Shown: positions 24,451 to 33,914, counted from the first letter of the stretch. The stretch is 64,000 nt of DNA from Myxococcus fulvus (GCF_900111765.1 NZ_FOIB01000019.1:1-64000), one strand, 5' to 3'. A program made the numbers and translations. The notes: generated from the letters alone by a model not told the origin.

Positions 24451-25994
24451 CAGAGTCGGAAGCCCAGACCGGTGACGGCCTCGAACGCGGGTCGCAAGAC
24501 TCCGCGGCCATTCAGCCGGAACGAGGCGAGCTGCGCCTCCGCCTCCGAGACCCAGGAGAACCGCCCCCCGAGCGACAGCGAGTGGGAGAGCACCACTCCC
24601 GCGCGCCCCCGGAGCGTCGTCCCCTCCGACGTGCTCGCTACCGACTGGCGGACCGCGTCCGCGCCCAGCCTGCCGCCGGCCTCGAGTCCCCGGACGGGAA
24701 GCCGCCAGAGCCACGCGACATCCCCACCCATGCTCCGGAGCGCATACGGCAGCCCGGCATCCTGGCCGCGCCCAGCCTGGTACCGCGCCCGGATGCGCAG
24801 CGTCTGGGAGGTGCCCATCGTGACGTCGCCCCCCAGCAGCAGCGCGGGGGCGAGCCCCATGCCTCGCAGCAGCGGCGTGTTGAGTCCCACCGAGGCGAAG
24901 AGCTCCAGCTCCCGGCCAATGGCCTCGCCTCCCTTCGTCCCGCGCTCCGCGAACGGACGCGGTGTCAGCGTGACGGTCGTCGCCGTGCGCTCCTCTCCGC
25001 GCGTGAGCGCGAAGGCGCCGGTCCAGACATCGTCCGCCGTCGTCCGGATGAGCCGGTAGCTCCCGGCACGCAGCGCGAGCCGCTGTGGCTTCACCGGGTC
25101 CTCGCGGAGCTCCAGCACCTCGCCGAGCCCCTCGTCGCGCACGACGAGCCAGCGCCTGTCGGCCCGTGTCCCCGGGGCGAAGACGAGCCGCGCGTCCGCG
25201 TGGCGCAGCTCGGCGAGCACGATTTCTCCCTTGCCCTTCAGGTCCAGGGCGTACGTCGGACGCTGGGCGACGCCGGAGACCTCGGCCGTGTGGGAGACCG
25301 TCTTCGCATACGCATAGCGATACGCCTCCTGGAGGGTGATGCGGCTGTCCGAGTCCGCGTCCGCCGCGCCGCGAAGCCCGGCCGTCAGGTGGTGCGTGAA
25401 GAAGCTCCCCCGCAGCTCCGCGCTCTCCAGCGCGTTCTCACCAGGCCCCGAGGACGCGAGGATGGCGGTCCCATCCGGGGACTCATCGCTGGTGACGTCG
25501 AGCGCGAAGCCGCCGGGCACGGCCTTCGCCCCCTTCGGGCTGACGAGGCCTCCGGACTTGCATGCATCCACGAAAGCCAGCCGCACGTGCGCCCGCGAGG
25601 CGCCGAGCAGCTTCTTCAGCTCCGCGAAGGTGAAGGTCTCGCTCCCCAGCTCCAGGCCCTTCTCCGTGGCATGTCCGGACCAGTAGAGCAGCAGGAGGCT
25701 TCGTCGCGAGGAACGACTCGCCGCCTCGGCGATGCGCTGTTCGAGCGCGCGCGCCTCCACGAGCAGCCGCGCGCGGGTGGGCTGATGGAGCACGCGCACG
25801 TCCTCGCCCTGGAAGCCCCCGAGCTCCTTCAGCGTGTCCGCGAAGCGTGACGCATCCGCCTCCGCGAAGCGCAGCCGCGCATGGCCCGCCGCGCCCACGT
25901 TGCCGCCGACCACGAGCGCGAACCTGCGCTCGGGCAGCTGGGCCCGCGCGGACGCCGCGAAGAGCAGTACGACCAGCCATGCCAGCCGGCTCAT
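24450..25994 (-). CDS. Exported caspase-like protease (peptidase C14) with C-terminal beta-barrel-like region
   Basis: 514 aa. A Sec signal peptide (1-19, ending ASARAQ) precedes a caspase/metacaspase p20 fold, residues ~22-250. The catalytic dyad is His108 in YWSGHA and Cys145 in FVDACKSGG. The linker is followed by ~170 residues of alternating hydrophobic/polar strands that end in GLGFRL, compatible with an outer-membrane beta-barrel. A caspase that is exported rather than cytoplasmic is unusual. It overlaps the anti-sigma gene by ATGA and is coupled to the downstream lipoprotein. Confidence 0.85.
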   Translation of the reverse strand: MSRLAWLVVLLFAASARAQLPERRFALVVGGNVGAAGHARLRFAEADASRFADTLKELGGFQGEDVRVLHQPTRARLLVEARALEQRIAEAASRSSRRSLLLLYWSGHATEKGLELGSETFTFAELKKLLGASRAHVRLAFVDACKSGGLVSPKGAKAVPGGFALDVTSDESPDGTAILASSGPGENALESAELRGSFFTHHLTAGLRGAADADSDSRITLQEAYRYAYAKTVSHTAEVSGVAQRPTYALDLKGKGEIVLAELRHADARLVFAPGTRADRRWLVVRDEGLGEVLELREDPVKPQRLALRAGSYRLIRTTADDVWTGAFALTRGEERTATTVTLTPRPFAERGTKGGEAIGRELELFASVGLNTPLLRGMGLAPALLLGGDVTMGTSQTLRIRARYQAGRGQDAGLPYALRSMGGDVAWLWRLPVRGLEAGGRLGADAVRQSVASTSEGTTLRGRAGVVLSHSLSLGGRFSWVSEAEAQLASFRLNGRGVLRPAFEAVTGLGFRL

Positions 25995-26689
25995 GGCGCG
26001 CCGCGCTCCAGCAACACCGTGGAGGTCCGGGCCCCGGGGATGTGGACCGCGGTGGGGTCTCGCACCGGGCTGCCCTGGAGGGCCTGCTCGACGACGGTCC
26101 AGCCCAGGGGCTCGGGTGAAATCACCGCCCAGATGCGCTCGGGTCCCTCCGCCGCATCCAGCACCGCGCTGCCCGGGAGCACCTGTGTCCCGTCCACCGC
26201 GAGCGGCGTCGTCCCTTCGGCGGGCACCAGGCGCGAGACGGCGCCCGTGGCGTCCACGGAGGCAATCCAGACGAAGGCCGCCGCGCCCGGCGCCACCTGG
26301 AAGCGGAGGGACTCTCCTGGCCGCACGTGCTCGCCCTGGGTCGCGGCCCGCGGTGCTCCCTGGCCTCCGATGTAGACGGTGAGCTCGTCGCCCTTGGTCG
26401 CGTAGCGTGGGAGCTCTGGGGAAGGGGCGTGGAGGAGGACCAGCGCGACGGCGGCGAGCGCGGCCGTGGCGAGCAGCGGCGCCCAGCGCCTCAGCGGCGA
26501 GGGGCGGGCCTTCGCCATCCAGCGAGGGTGCTGGCGGGCGAAGGCGCCAGAGGCCTCGGCGGCGGCCCGCTCCCAGGACTGGCAGTGGGCACACCCGGTG
26601 ATGTGTCGGGCGGTGGCGGGGTTCGGTCGGAGCAGGTGCTCCTCGAGCGTGAGGTCGCTCGGGCATTGCGACGTCCGTGCCGCGTTCAT
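25991..26689 (-). CDS. Zinc-binding anti-sigma factor with periplasmic DUF4384-like domain
   Basis: 232 aa. The N-terminal zf-HC2 ZAS motif HITGCAHC (HxxxCxxC) binds the cognate ECF sigma factor. One transmembrane helix follows (RRWAPLLATAALAAVALVL), and then a periplasmic domain with the DUF4384-like segment (GESLRFQVAPGAAAFVWI). It starts at ATG 26689, overlapping the sigma gene's TGA by 4 bp. It should hold the sigma factor at the membrane until an envelope signal releases it. Confidence 0.85.
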   Translation of the reverse strand: MNAARTSQCPSDLTLEEHLLRPNPATARHITGCAHCQSWERAAAEASGAFARQHPRWMAKARPSPLRRWAPLLATAALAAVALVLLHAPSPELPRYATKGDELTVYIGGQGAPRAATQGEHVRPGESLRFQVAPGAAAFVWIASVDATGAVSRLVPAEGTTPLAVDGTQVLPGSAVLDAAEGPERIWAVISPEPLGWTVVEQALQGSPVRDPTAVHIPGARTSTVLLERGAP

Positions 26690-27171
26690 TCGAAGACCCC
26701 TCGGCGGGCGTTCGCCAGGAAGAGTTGGATGCGCTTGCCGATGGTCTTGCGTGAGAGGCCGAGCAGCTCCGCGGCCTCCTCCTGGGAGTGGCCGTCGACG
26801 AGCACGAGCCACGCGACCATGCGCTCGTGCTCCGTGGCGCGGGAGAGCGCCTCGCGCGCCAGCTGCCGGTCGGCCACCTCCGTGAAGCTGTCGGTGGGCG
26901 CTGGCGCGTCGTGGTTCAGCTCCGCGCCGCTCGCCGTCTCCCAGGCATCGTCGCGAAGCTGGGCGAAGCACACCCGCGTCGCGATGACGTAGACCCAGCG
27001 CAGCTGCTCGGGCTCCGGAGGCAGCCGGGCGCGATGACGCACCAGCTGCATGTAGACCTTCTGGCAGGCGTCCGAGGCCTCGTCCGGGTTGCGCAGAATC
27101 TTCAGGCAACGGCGGTAGATGGCCGGTCCGAGTCTGCGGCAGACCTCTTCGAGGGCATCACCGTCGCGCAT
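26686..27171 (-). CDS. ECF-type RNA polymerase sigma factor
   Basis: 161 aa with sigma-70 region 2 (RRCLKILRNPDEASDACQKVY) and region 4 (SQEEAAELLGLSRKTIGKRI). It is the first gene of a four-gene coupled operon (sigma, anti-sigma, caspase, beta-helix lipoprotein) and probably activates its own promoter. Start at ATG 27171 (MRDGDALEEV). It is divergent from the histidine kinase gene. Confidence 0.87.
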   Translation of the reverse strand: MRDGDALEEVCRRLGPAIYRRCLKILRNPDEASDACQKVYMQLVRHRARLPPEPEQLRWVYVIATRVCFAQLRDDAWETASGAELNHDAPAPTDSFTEVADRQLAREALSRATEHERMVAWLVLVDGHSQEEAAELLGLSRKTIGKRIQLFLANARRGVFE

Positions 27172-27261
27172 CAGGGAACCCGACGAGGAGAGGAGGACGT
27201 CGACCGCGGCGCCCCCGAGCGTACACCCAGCCCGCGCGTCAAGGCGACCCCGTCGCAGCCC

Positions 27262-27297
27262 GGTCGACGATTCGACCTGGACCGCCGCGTCACGCGG
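27262..27297. promoter_or_regulatory. Two dyads in the sigma/histidine-kinase divergent promoter
   Basis: GGTCGA-CGAT-TCGACC at 27262-27277 and CCGCGT-C-ACGCGG at 27285-27297 are both perfect inverted repeats between the ECF sigma operon and the kinase/FixJ operon. Either could be a response-regulator site; the binding protein is unknown. Confidence 0.35.
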
Positions 27298-27373
27298 ACC
27301 GGGGGGCGACGGGTCACCCGAGCGTGGGGCCGCGTGAAGACAAGGGCGGTGTCTCGCGGCAAGAGTGTCGACC

Positions 27374-29284
27374 ATGTCCTGGCGTATCATCCTCGTCTTC
27401 TGTTTCTTGTCGCTGTCATCGCCCCGAGCGGTGGCCCAGCCGCCGCGTCCGGGTGGGAAGTCCGTGCTCCTGCTCATCCCCGAGGACACGGCGCTGCCCG
27501 CCATGGCGACGCTCGTCGCGAGCCTCCGTTCCTCCTTGTGGGAGTCGCAGGGGGGACCCGTCACGCTGGATGTCGAGAGCCTGGACCTGGGCTGGGCCCG
27601 CGGCGCCACCTATCCGCAAGCCCTCCACACCTGGTACCTGACCAAGTACCGGGAGCGTCGGCCGGATGCGCTCATCGCCTTCCGCTCGGACGCCATCCAG
27701 CAGGCCCTGCAACTGCGCCAGGCGCTGTGGCCGGACATCCCGCTGGTGGTCCTCTCCGAGGATGAGCGGCTCTGGGAGCAGCAGCCCCGCCCCGAGCGCG
27801 TGGCGGGCCTCTGGCTGCGTTATGACATGCGCGCCACCGCGGAGCTGGCCCTGCGCCTGTTGCCCCGTACGCGCAGGCTGGCGCTCGTCAATGGCGCCAG
27901 CCCCTGGGAGCGCGCGCAGCAGGCGCTGTTCCTGCGGGAGCTGCGGCCGCTGCTCGAGCGGCGGGGGCTGGAGCTCATCGACCTGAGCAACCTCGCGCTG
28001 TCCGAGCTGCTCGAGCGCGCGGGGGAGCTGCCGGAGGACACGCTGGTCCTCACCGCCAGCTTCATGACGGACGCCAGCGGCAGGCCCTTGGTGGGACGTG
28101 AGATCGCGCGCATGTTCCTCTCCGCGAGCAACCGTCCCGCCTTCGCCCTCCATGAGACCGTCCTGGGGCTGGGCGTCGTCGGCGGAGCGCTCGTCAGCTA
28201 CGAGGCCGTGGGCCGACAGCTGGGGCTGCTCACCTGCCGCGTGCTGAGCGGCGCGCGGGAGGAGTTCCTCGCGCCCCTGAAGCCCGCCGCCGTGGACACG
28301 CTGACGCTCGATGCCCGCGCGCTCCTGCGCTGGGACATCCCCCGTGAGCGGGTGCCCGATGGGGTGCGGCTCGCCTTCGACGAGCCCACGCTCTGGGAGC
28401 GCTCCCGCTGGTGGGTCCTGGGCGCGCTGACGGTCATCGGCCTGCAGGCGCTGGTGGCCGGAGGGCTCGTGGTGGAGCGCCGCAGACGCATGCGGGCCCA
28501 GGCCGAGCTCGTCGAGCGCCAGCGCCTGGAGAAGCTCGCGGAGCTGGAGGCGCGTCGGACCCTGGACCAGCTGGCCCACATGAGCCGGGTGGCCGCCCTG
28601 GGCGAGCTCGCCGCGTCGTTGGCGCATGAGCTCAACCAGCCCCTGGCCGCGATTCTCAGCAACGCGCAGGCCGCGCGTCGCCTGCTGAGCGCCACCCCCG
28701 CGGAGCTGGAGGAGCTGAGCGAGGCGCTCGGGGACATCGTCTCCGACGGCAAGCGCGCGGGTGAGGTCATCCACCGCATGCGCGTGCTCATCAAGCGAGG
28801 GGAGCCGAGGCAGGAGCTCCACTCGCTCAATGACCTGGTGCGCGAGGTGGCGCGCCTGCTGGTCAATGACATGCGACTGCGCGGCGCGGACCTGCACCTG
28901 TCACTGGCCCCGTCGCTCCCCATGATTCAAGGGGATGGAATCCAGCTCCAGCAGGTGGTGCTCAACTTGCTCATCAACGCCCTGGACGCCATGGCCGAGC
29001 TGCCCGCGGGCCAGCGCCACGTGCGGGTCGACACCGTCGCGTCCGTCCCGGGGCAGGTGGAGCTGCGCGTGCAGGACTCGGGGGGCGGCATCGAGCCGAC
29101 CCGGCTGGCCCGCGTCTTCGAGCCCTTCTTCTCCACCAAGGAGCACGGGCTGGGCATGGGGCTGTCCATCAGCCGCTCCATCGTCGAGGCGCACGGCGGA
29201 CGCCTGCAGGCGGAGAGCCCTCCTGGACAGGGGGCTCTGTTACGGTGCGTGCTTCCCGCGGCCCACCTGGAGTCCTCGCCATGA
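27374..29284 (+). CDS. Sensor histidine kinase with periplasmic ABC-substrate-binding-like domain
   Basis: 636 aa. A signal peptide leads to an ABC-type substrate-binding domain (residues ~25-315), then one transmembrane helix (WWVLGALTVIGLQALVAGGL), a coiled-coil linker (RAQAELVERQRLEKLAELEA) and a kinase core. The phosphorylated His418 lies in SLAHELNQPL, followed by N-box NLLINALDAM and G-boxes DSGGGI and GLGMGLSIS. It probably senses a periplasmic solute. The stop overlaps the FixJ gene's start (ATGA). GTG 27365 is an alternative start three codons earlier. Confidence 0.9.
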   Translation: MSWRIILVFCFLSLSSPRAVAQPPRPGGKSVLLLIPEDTALPAMATLVASLRSSLWESQGGPVTLDVESLDLGWARGATYPQALHTWYLTKYRERRPDALIAFRSDAIQQALQLRQALWPDIPLVVLSEDERLWEQQPRPERVAGLWLRYDMRATAELALRLLPRTRRLALVNGASPWERAQQALFLRELRPLLERRGLELIDLSNLALSELLERAGELPEDTLVLTASFMTDASGRPLVGREIARMFLSASNRPAFALHETVLGLGVVGGALVSYEAVGRQLGLLTCRVLSGAREEFLAPLKPAAVDTLTLDARALLRWDIPRERVPDGVRLAFDEPTLWERSRWWVLGALTVIGLQALVAGGLVVERRRRMRAQAELVERQRLEKLAELEARRTLDQLAHMSRVAALGELAASLAHELNQPLAAILSNAQAARRLLSATPAELEELSEALGDIVSDGKRAGEVIHRMRVLIKRGEPRQELHSLNDLVREVARLLVNDMRLRGADLHLSLAPSLPMIQGDGIQLQQVVLNLLINALDAMAELPAGQRHVRVDTVASVPGQVELRVQDSGGGIEPTRLARVFEPFFSTKEHGLGMGLSISRSIVEAHGGRLQAESPPGQGALLRCVLPAAHLESSP

Positions 29285-29913
29285 CACAAGCTCCCGCCAC
29301 CATCTTCCTCGTGGACGACGATGCGTCCGTGCTGCGGGGATTGGGGCGGCTGCTGCGGGCCGCCGGGCATGACACGAGGCCCTTCGCCTCGCCCGCGGAG
29401 TTCCTCGCGCAGGTGTCCGGTGACACGCCGGGCTGCGCCGTGCTGGACCTGCGGATGCCGGGGCTGAACGGGCTGGAGTTGCAGCAGGCCATGGAGTCCA
29501 GGGGCTGCCATCTGCCCGTCATCTTCATCTCCGGGCACGGGGATGTTCCGGCGAGCGTGCGGGCGATGAAGGCCGGCGCGGTGGACTTCCTCCTCAAGCC
29601 CTTCGACGAAGAGCAGCTGCTGGGCGCCATCACCCAGGCCCTGCTCAAGGACGCGGCGGCCCGCGCCGACCGCGCGCAGACGGCCTCGCTGCGGGCGCGT
29701 CATGAGGCCCTCACGTCGCGCGAGCGCGAGGTCTGCGCGCTGGTGGCCCAGGGGCTGACCAACAAGGAGATCGCCCAGCGGTTGGGCACCACCGAGAAGA
29801 CCATCAAGGTGCACCGCGCCCGGGTCATCCAGAAGCTGGAGGTGGATTCGGTGGCGGAGCTGGTGCGGTTCGTGGACCGGCTGGGCCCGGGCGGAGGGCC
29901 CCACGGGGCATAG
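29281..29913 (+). CDS. FixJ-family response regulator (REC-LuxR)
   Basis: 210 aa. The receiver domain has VDDD (11-14), phospho-acceptor Asp56 in VLDLRMPG and Lys in LLKPFD. The LuxR/FixJ helix-turn-helix is LTSREREVCALVAQGLTNKE followed by IAQRLGTTEKTIKVHRARV. It overlaps the kinase gene by 4 bp (ATGA) and is the obvious cognate regulator. Its target could include the divergent sigma/caspase operon, though the sequence does not prove this. Confidence 0.92.
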   Translation: MTQAPATIFLVDDDASVLRGLGRLLRAAGHDTRPFASPAEFLAQVSGDTPGCAVLDLRMPGLNGLELQQAMESRGCHLPVIFISGHGDVPASVRAMKAGAVDFLLKPFDEEQLLGAITQALLKDAAARADRAQTASLRARHEALTSREREVCALVAQGLTNKEIAQRLGTTEKTIKVHRARVIQKLEVDSVAELVRFVDRLGPGGGPHGA

Positions 29914-30076
29914 GCACTAGGTCCAATATCCCGCGCAAGGGCCCCGGTGTAGTGGTGGCCGCGCCGACGTGCCCCGGTTACCTGCTCGGGTCGCTGGCCG
30001 TCCTGGCGTCCCCTTGTCATGAGCCTTGCGCTCCCCATCCACGGCGCCCCTGTCGGGCGCCCTCCGAGGAAAGTTC

Positions 30077-31837
30077 ATGTCCCAGTCGTTTTCGAGATGG
30101 CTCACGGCGCCAGCCGCCACCTTGCGCGTCGCCCTGGTGATGGGGCTGGTCGCCACCACCCTCGGCGCCTGTCGCGACGATGATGACCCGACGCCGGGCA
30201 CGCCGCCGGTCGCGCGCGATGTCTCCCTGCAGACGGCCGAAGACACGGCCCTCGAGGTGCAGCTGCCCGCGAGCGGCGACGGGACGCTCACCTTCGCCAT
30301 CGTCGATGCACCAGACCACGGCACGCTGGGGGCGGTTCGCGCCAACGGCTCCGTCACCTACACCCCGGGCGCCGACTACCACGGCGAGGACGCGCTGGTC
30401 TTCCGCGTCACCAACCCCCGGGGCCAGAGCGCCCAGGGGACGGTGAGCCTCACCGTCACGCCGGTGAACGACGCGCCCACGCTCTCCGCGGTGTCTCCGC
30501 AGACTCTCGCCGAGGACAGCTCGACGGGCGCGCTGGCGTTCACGGTGGGCGACGTGGAGACCGACGCTGGCAGCCTCGTGGTCTCCGCCACGTCCTCCAA
30601 CACGGCCCTGGTGCCGGAGAGCGCCGGCCATCTGGTCCTCGGTGGCTCGGGCGCGAGCCGCACCCTCCAGGTGGTCCCCGTCGCGAACGTCAGCGGCACC
30701 ACCACCATCACCCTCACGGTGAGCGATGGCGCCGCCACCACCTCCACGACCTTCACGGTCACCGTCACCGAGGTGAACGATGTCCCCACCCTCTCCACCG
30801 TGGTCGACCAGCGAATCCCCGCGGGCGGCTCGACGGGCGCGCTGGCCTTCACGGTGGGCGACGTGGAGACCGCCGCGGACGGCCTCACGGTCATCGCGAC
30901 GTCTTCCAATGTCGACCTGGTGCCCAATGACTCCAGCCACCTCGTCCTCGGTGGCGCGGGCTCCAGCCGGACGCTCGACGTCGTCCCCGTCGTCGGCGCC
31001 AGCGGCACCACCACCATCACCCTGGCGGTGGGTGACGGCTCCGACACCACCTCCACCTCCTTCACCGTCGAAGTCACCAGCCCGGCGCGCGTCTACTGGG
31101 TGACGGCCGCCGGCTCGCTGTGGCGGGCGGACGTGAACGGCGCGAATGCCGTCGAGCTCAAGACGGGCCTTGGCGGGACGTCGACCCTCGCCACGGACCG
31201 CGTCGCCCGCACCGTCTACTACAAGCGCGACGCGGCCATCGTTCGCATGGACAGTGACGGGGCGAACGCGGTGGATGTCGTCGCGAACGGGGGCTTCCCC
31301 AGTGGGATCACCGTCGATTCGACGAATGGCAAGCTGTTGTGGTCCGACTTCAACGGCCGCCGGGTCATGGTCGCCGGGCTGGATGGCAGCAATCCCACGC
31401 AGCTCGTCGGCGGCATCGACAGCCCGTCCGCCCTCGCGGTCGATGTCCCGAATGGCAAGGTGTATCTCATCACGTACAACAACACCGTGCTCATGCGCTT
31501 CAACCTGGACGGCACGGGTGTGGAGACCGTGGCCACGGGCCTGGGCGGGCAGGGCGTGGGCCTGGCGGTCGATTCGAGCGGCGGGAAGGTGTACTTCGCG
31601 ACGCGCGGCAGCAGCATCTATGTCGCCAACCTGGACGGCTCCAATGTCACCGCGCTGGTGGCCAACCAGAGCACTGTGCATGGGATTGACATCGATGTCA
31701 CGGCCGGACGGCTGTATTGGGCGGATTGGCTGGGGACCCGGGTGCGGAGCGCGAACCTGGCCGATGGTGGGGACATCCAGGACGTGAACGTGGGCAGCGC
31801 CAGGAACCTGGCCCTGGCCTGGATGCCCGCGCCGTAG
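30077..31837 (+). CDS. Lipoprotein with cadherin-like repeats and YWTD-type beta-propeller
   Basis: 586 aa. The signal peptide ends at TTLGAC and is followed by a DDDD stretch. A cadherin-like/Big_9 domain lies at ~45-130, then two repeats of a Ca-binding-type module sharing STGALAFTVGDVET. The C-terminal ~250 residues are six-bladed propeller units (VYWVTAAGSLWRADVNGAN; LYWADWLGTRVRSANL). A GAGGAA site precedes ATG 30077. Likely role: extracellular adhesion or ligand binding. The architecture resembles that of the RCC1 lipoprotein at 41465. Confidence 0.8.
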   Translation: MSQSFSRWLTAPAATLRVALVMGLVATTLGACRDDDDPTPGTPPVARDVSLQTAEDTALEVQLPASGDGTLTFAIVDAPDHGTLGAVRANGSVTYTPGADYHGEDALVFRVTNPRGQSAQGTVSLTVTPVNDAPTLSAVSPQTLAEDSSTGALAFTVGDVETDAGSLVVSATSSNTALVPESAGHLVLGGSGASRTLQVVPVANVSGTTTITLTVSDGAATTSTTFTVTVTEVNDVPTLSTVVDQRIPAGGSTGALAFTVGDVETAADGLTVIATSSNVDLVPNDSSHLVLGGAGSSRTLDVVPVVGASGTTTITLAVGDGSDTTSTSFTVEVTSPARVYWVTAAGSLWRADVNGANAVELKTGLGGTSTLATDRVARTVYYKRDAAIVRMDSDGANAVDVVANGGFPSGITVDSTNGKLLWSDFNGRRVMVAGLDGSNPTQLVGGIDSPSALAVDVPNGKVYLITYNNTVLMRFNLDGTGVETVATGLGGQGVGLAVDSSGGKVYFATRGSSIYVANLDGSNVTALVANQSTVHGIDIDVTAGRLYWADWLGTRVRSANLADGGDIQDVNVGSARNLALAWMPAP

Positions 31838-31879
31838 CCCGTCACTGCGCCCGGGCCCGGGTGCTTGTATGCTCGGGCC

Positions 31880-32455
31880 ATGGGTGTGCATGACTATCGT
31901 TGCAGTGTCTGTGGTCCACCGACGACGTACGTGTGCGGTGAGAAGACAGGCGAGGAGTGCGAGGAGGACGGCATGGGGGACGACCATGCCGTCCTGGACC
32001 TGTTCTTCTTCGCCTCGGGGGAGGCACCCACGGGCGCCCACGACTTCGAGCAGACGCGCGGCCGCGCCCGTCGCACGGAGACGCAGGCGTATGGGTATGA
32101 CTGGGGAGACTGGGAGTTCGTCCCCAGCCTCAACTACCGGGACCTCTTGATGGGCGTCGGTGACGACACGGGCATCTGGCGCATCGCGCCCCATGTGGAG
32201 GGCTCGAGTGATGGCAGTCCCGTCTCGTTGGAGATGGGGCCGGACGAGCAGGTCTGGGTGGTCAACTACTGCTCCCTGTGCCATCCGGTGTTCGTGCAGG
32301 GCAGGGCTCCGGACGCAGAGCCTTGTCTGGAGCACCTGCGCGCGGTCGCCGAGAACCTGGGGCTGGACTTCGAGCACGTGCGAGGGAGCGTGGACAAGCC
32401 CGCCTTCATCGAGGCCGTGCGCGCGAAGGTCGCCCTCCGTCGCCCGGTGCCTTGA
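31880..32455 (+). CDS. Conserved hypothetical protein with N-terminal Cys cluster
   Basis: 191 aa. The start MGVHDYRCSVC is followed by three more Cys (TYVCGEK, EECEED), giving a probable zinc ribbon near the N-terminus. The middle is acidic and aromatic and carries a second CSLCHP motif near residue 135. No enzyme motif is visible. It lies 13 bp upstream of the HEAT-repeat gene, so the two form a likely operon. Confidence 0.65.
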   Translation: MGVHDYRCSVCGPPTTYVCGEKTGEECEEDGMGDDHAVLDLFFFASGEAPTGAHDFEQTRGRARRTETQAYGYDWGDWEFVPSLNYRDLLMGVGDDTGIWRIAPHVEGSSDGSPVSLEMGPDEQVWVVNYCSLCHPVFVQGRAPDAEPCLEHLRAVAENLGLDFEHVRGSVDKPAFIEAVRAKVALRRPVP

Positions 32456-32468
32456 GAGGACAGCGTCA

Positions 32469-33290
32469 ATGAGTCCTCCGGAGCAAGAAGACGCGAGAAG
32501 CATCGAGGAGCTCATCCAGGTCGCCCTGACGGGAGACGAAGAGGATGAGCGCGCCTGGAATGCCATCCATGCCCTGCATGCGCGAGGGACGCGAGAGGTG
32601 CTGGACGCGGCCATCCAGTTGCTGGGTGCCTCCTCCGCGAAGGCGCGGGGACGGGGGGCGGACATCCTGGGTCAGCTCGGCGCTGGAAATCCTGTCCTCC
32701 GAGCGGAGCGTGGGGACGCGCTGGTGGAGCTGCTTCGGCGGGAGCGGGAGCCCGGAGTCCTCCTCTCCGTGGGGGTTGCATTGGGGCATCTGGTGGAGCC
32801 CCGTGCCCTGGCCGAGCTCATCGCCCTGGCGAACCATCCCTCGGCCGAGGCGCGGTATGGCGCCGTGCACGGGCTGGCGGTCCTGGACGCGCCCGAGGCG
32901 GTGCAGGCGCTCATCCAGCTCACGGCCGACGAGGACCGCGATGTCCGGGACCGGGCGACCTTCGGGCTGGGGACGCTCATGGAGGCGTGTGACACGCCGG
33001 AGCTGCGGGATGCGCTCGTGGCGCGCCTGGGCGATACGGACCCGGAGATCGTCGGGGAGGCGCTGGTGGGGTTGGCGACTCGCGGGGACGCTCGCGCGGT
33101 CGAGCCCGTGCGCGCCGCGCTGAAGGGCGAGACGGTGAGGGTGTACGCGCTCGAGGCCGCCGCGGCCCTGGGAGACCCGAGCTTCCATCCGTTGCTGCTC
33201 GCCCTCCGTGAGGCTGGCGGCCCTTCGGAGGGCTACTTCCGGAGTGTCCTCGAGGAGGTCATCTCCCGGTTCGAGCAGAAGCCGGCCTGA
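32469..33290 (+). CDS. HEAT-repeat protein
   Basis: 273 aa, almost entirely alpha-helical, with about six HEAT-like repeats containing recurring A-x-x-A-LG-x-L and DxxxxVR motifs (for example DEDRDVRDRATFGLGTL). HEAT solenoids are protein-protein scaffolds; a specific partner is not evident. A GAGAGGA site lies upstream of ATG 32469. It follows the Cys-cluster gene in one transcription unit. Confidence 0.82.
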   Translation: MSPPEQEDARSIEELIQVALTGDEEDERAWNAIHALHARGTREVLDAAIQLLGASSAKARGRGADILGQLGAGNPVLRAERGDALVELLRREREPGVLLSVGVALGHLVEPRALAELIALANHPSAEARYGAVHGLAVLDAPEAVQALIQLTADEDRDVRDRATFGLGTLMEACDTPELRDALVARLGDTDPEIVGEALVGLATRGDARAVEPVRAALKGETVRVYALEAAAALGDPSFHPLLLALREAGGPSEGYFRSVLEEVISRFEQKPA

Positions 33291-33296
33291 GGTGCG

Positions 33297-33773
33297 TCAC
33301 GGACAGAATGCCGGCAGGCTCGCCCGGAGGTCCGTGAGCTCGCTGAGGATGTCGTTCATGGCGGTGACATCGGAGGCTGTCGGAATCACGAACGGCAGGC
33401 CTGCCTGGACCTGGACGATGGCGCCTCGCATGTCGCCCTGCGTCTGCAGGCGGACGGCGACCTCGGTGTCGACGTTGAACGCCTCGGCGAGGACCTCGGC
33501 GTCGAAGCCGGAGAAGATGTTCATGGCCGTGGCGTTGACAGTCAATGACGCGAGGTCGCTGGTGGCCTGCAGGAGGTTGAGAGGGCTTGGCGCGGCGACC
33601 GCCGTGAGCGTGGAAGCGACCGAGGCCTGCGCCGAGCCCACGTAGTTGTCGACCACGGTGAGCCACGTGCCCGCGGTCGAATTCGCCGGGACGCACTGCT
33701 GGGCCTGGGCCGGCGCGACATGGAGGACCACGGCGAGCACGGCGACGGACAAACCGCTCATTCGAAATGACAT
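33297..33773 (-). CDS. Secreted hypothetical protein
   Basis: 158 aa. A signal peptide (ending VAPAQAQ) is followed by a helical mature domain rich in Ala, Ser, Val and Thr, with Cys near each end (QQCVPAN and the terminal PAFCP) that could form one disulfide. No family recognised. Its stop is six bases from the stop of the convergent HEAT-repeat gene. A second ATG five codons in is possible. Confidence 0.6.
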   Translation of the reverse strand: MSFRMSGLSVAVLAVVLHVAPAQAQQCVPANSTAGTWLTVVDNYVGSAQASVASTLTAVAAPSPLNLLQATSDLASLTVNATAMNIFSGFDAEVLAEAFNVDTEVAVRLQTQGDMRGAIVQVQAGLPFVIPTASDVTAMNDILSELTDLRASLPAFCP

Positions 33774-33914
33774 GTCTGGATTCTCCTGGGATTGGCTGCG
33801 GGAGGACGACGAGACTCTCGCCTTGTCGTCACTCGGGCGTCAATCAATGACAGTCATTCATGGGGGTGACTGTGTTTTCGTGGACACAGTCATTGGACGT
33901 TCCGCCACCCTCGC

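Noticed and set aside
30017..32665. 882-codon open frame on the minus strand opposite the YWTD lipoprotein and its neighbour
   Set aside because: It spans two real plus-strand genes, is low-complexity, and has no recognisable domain.
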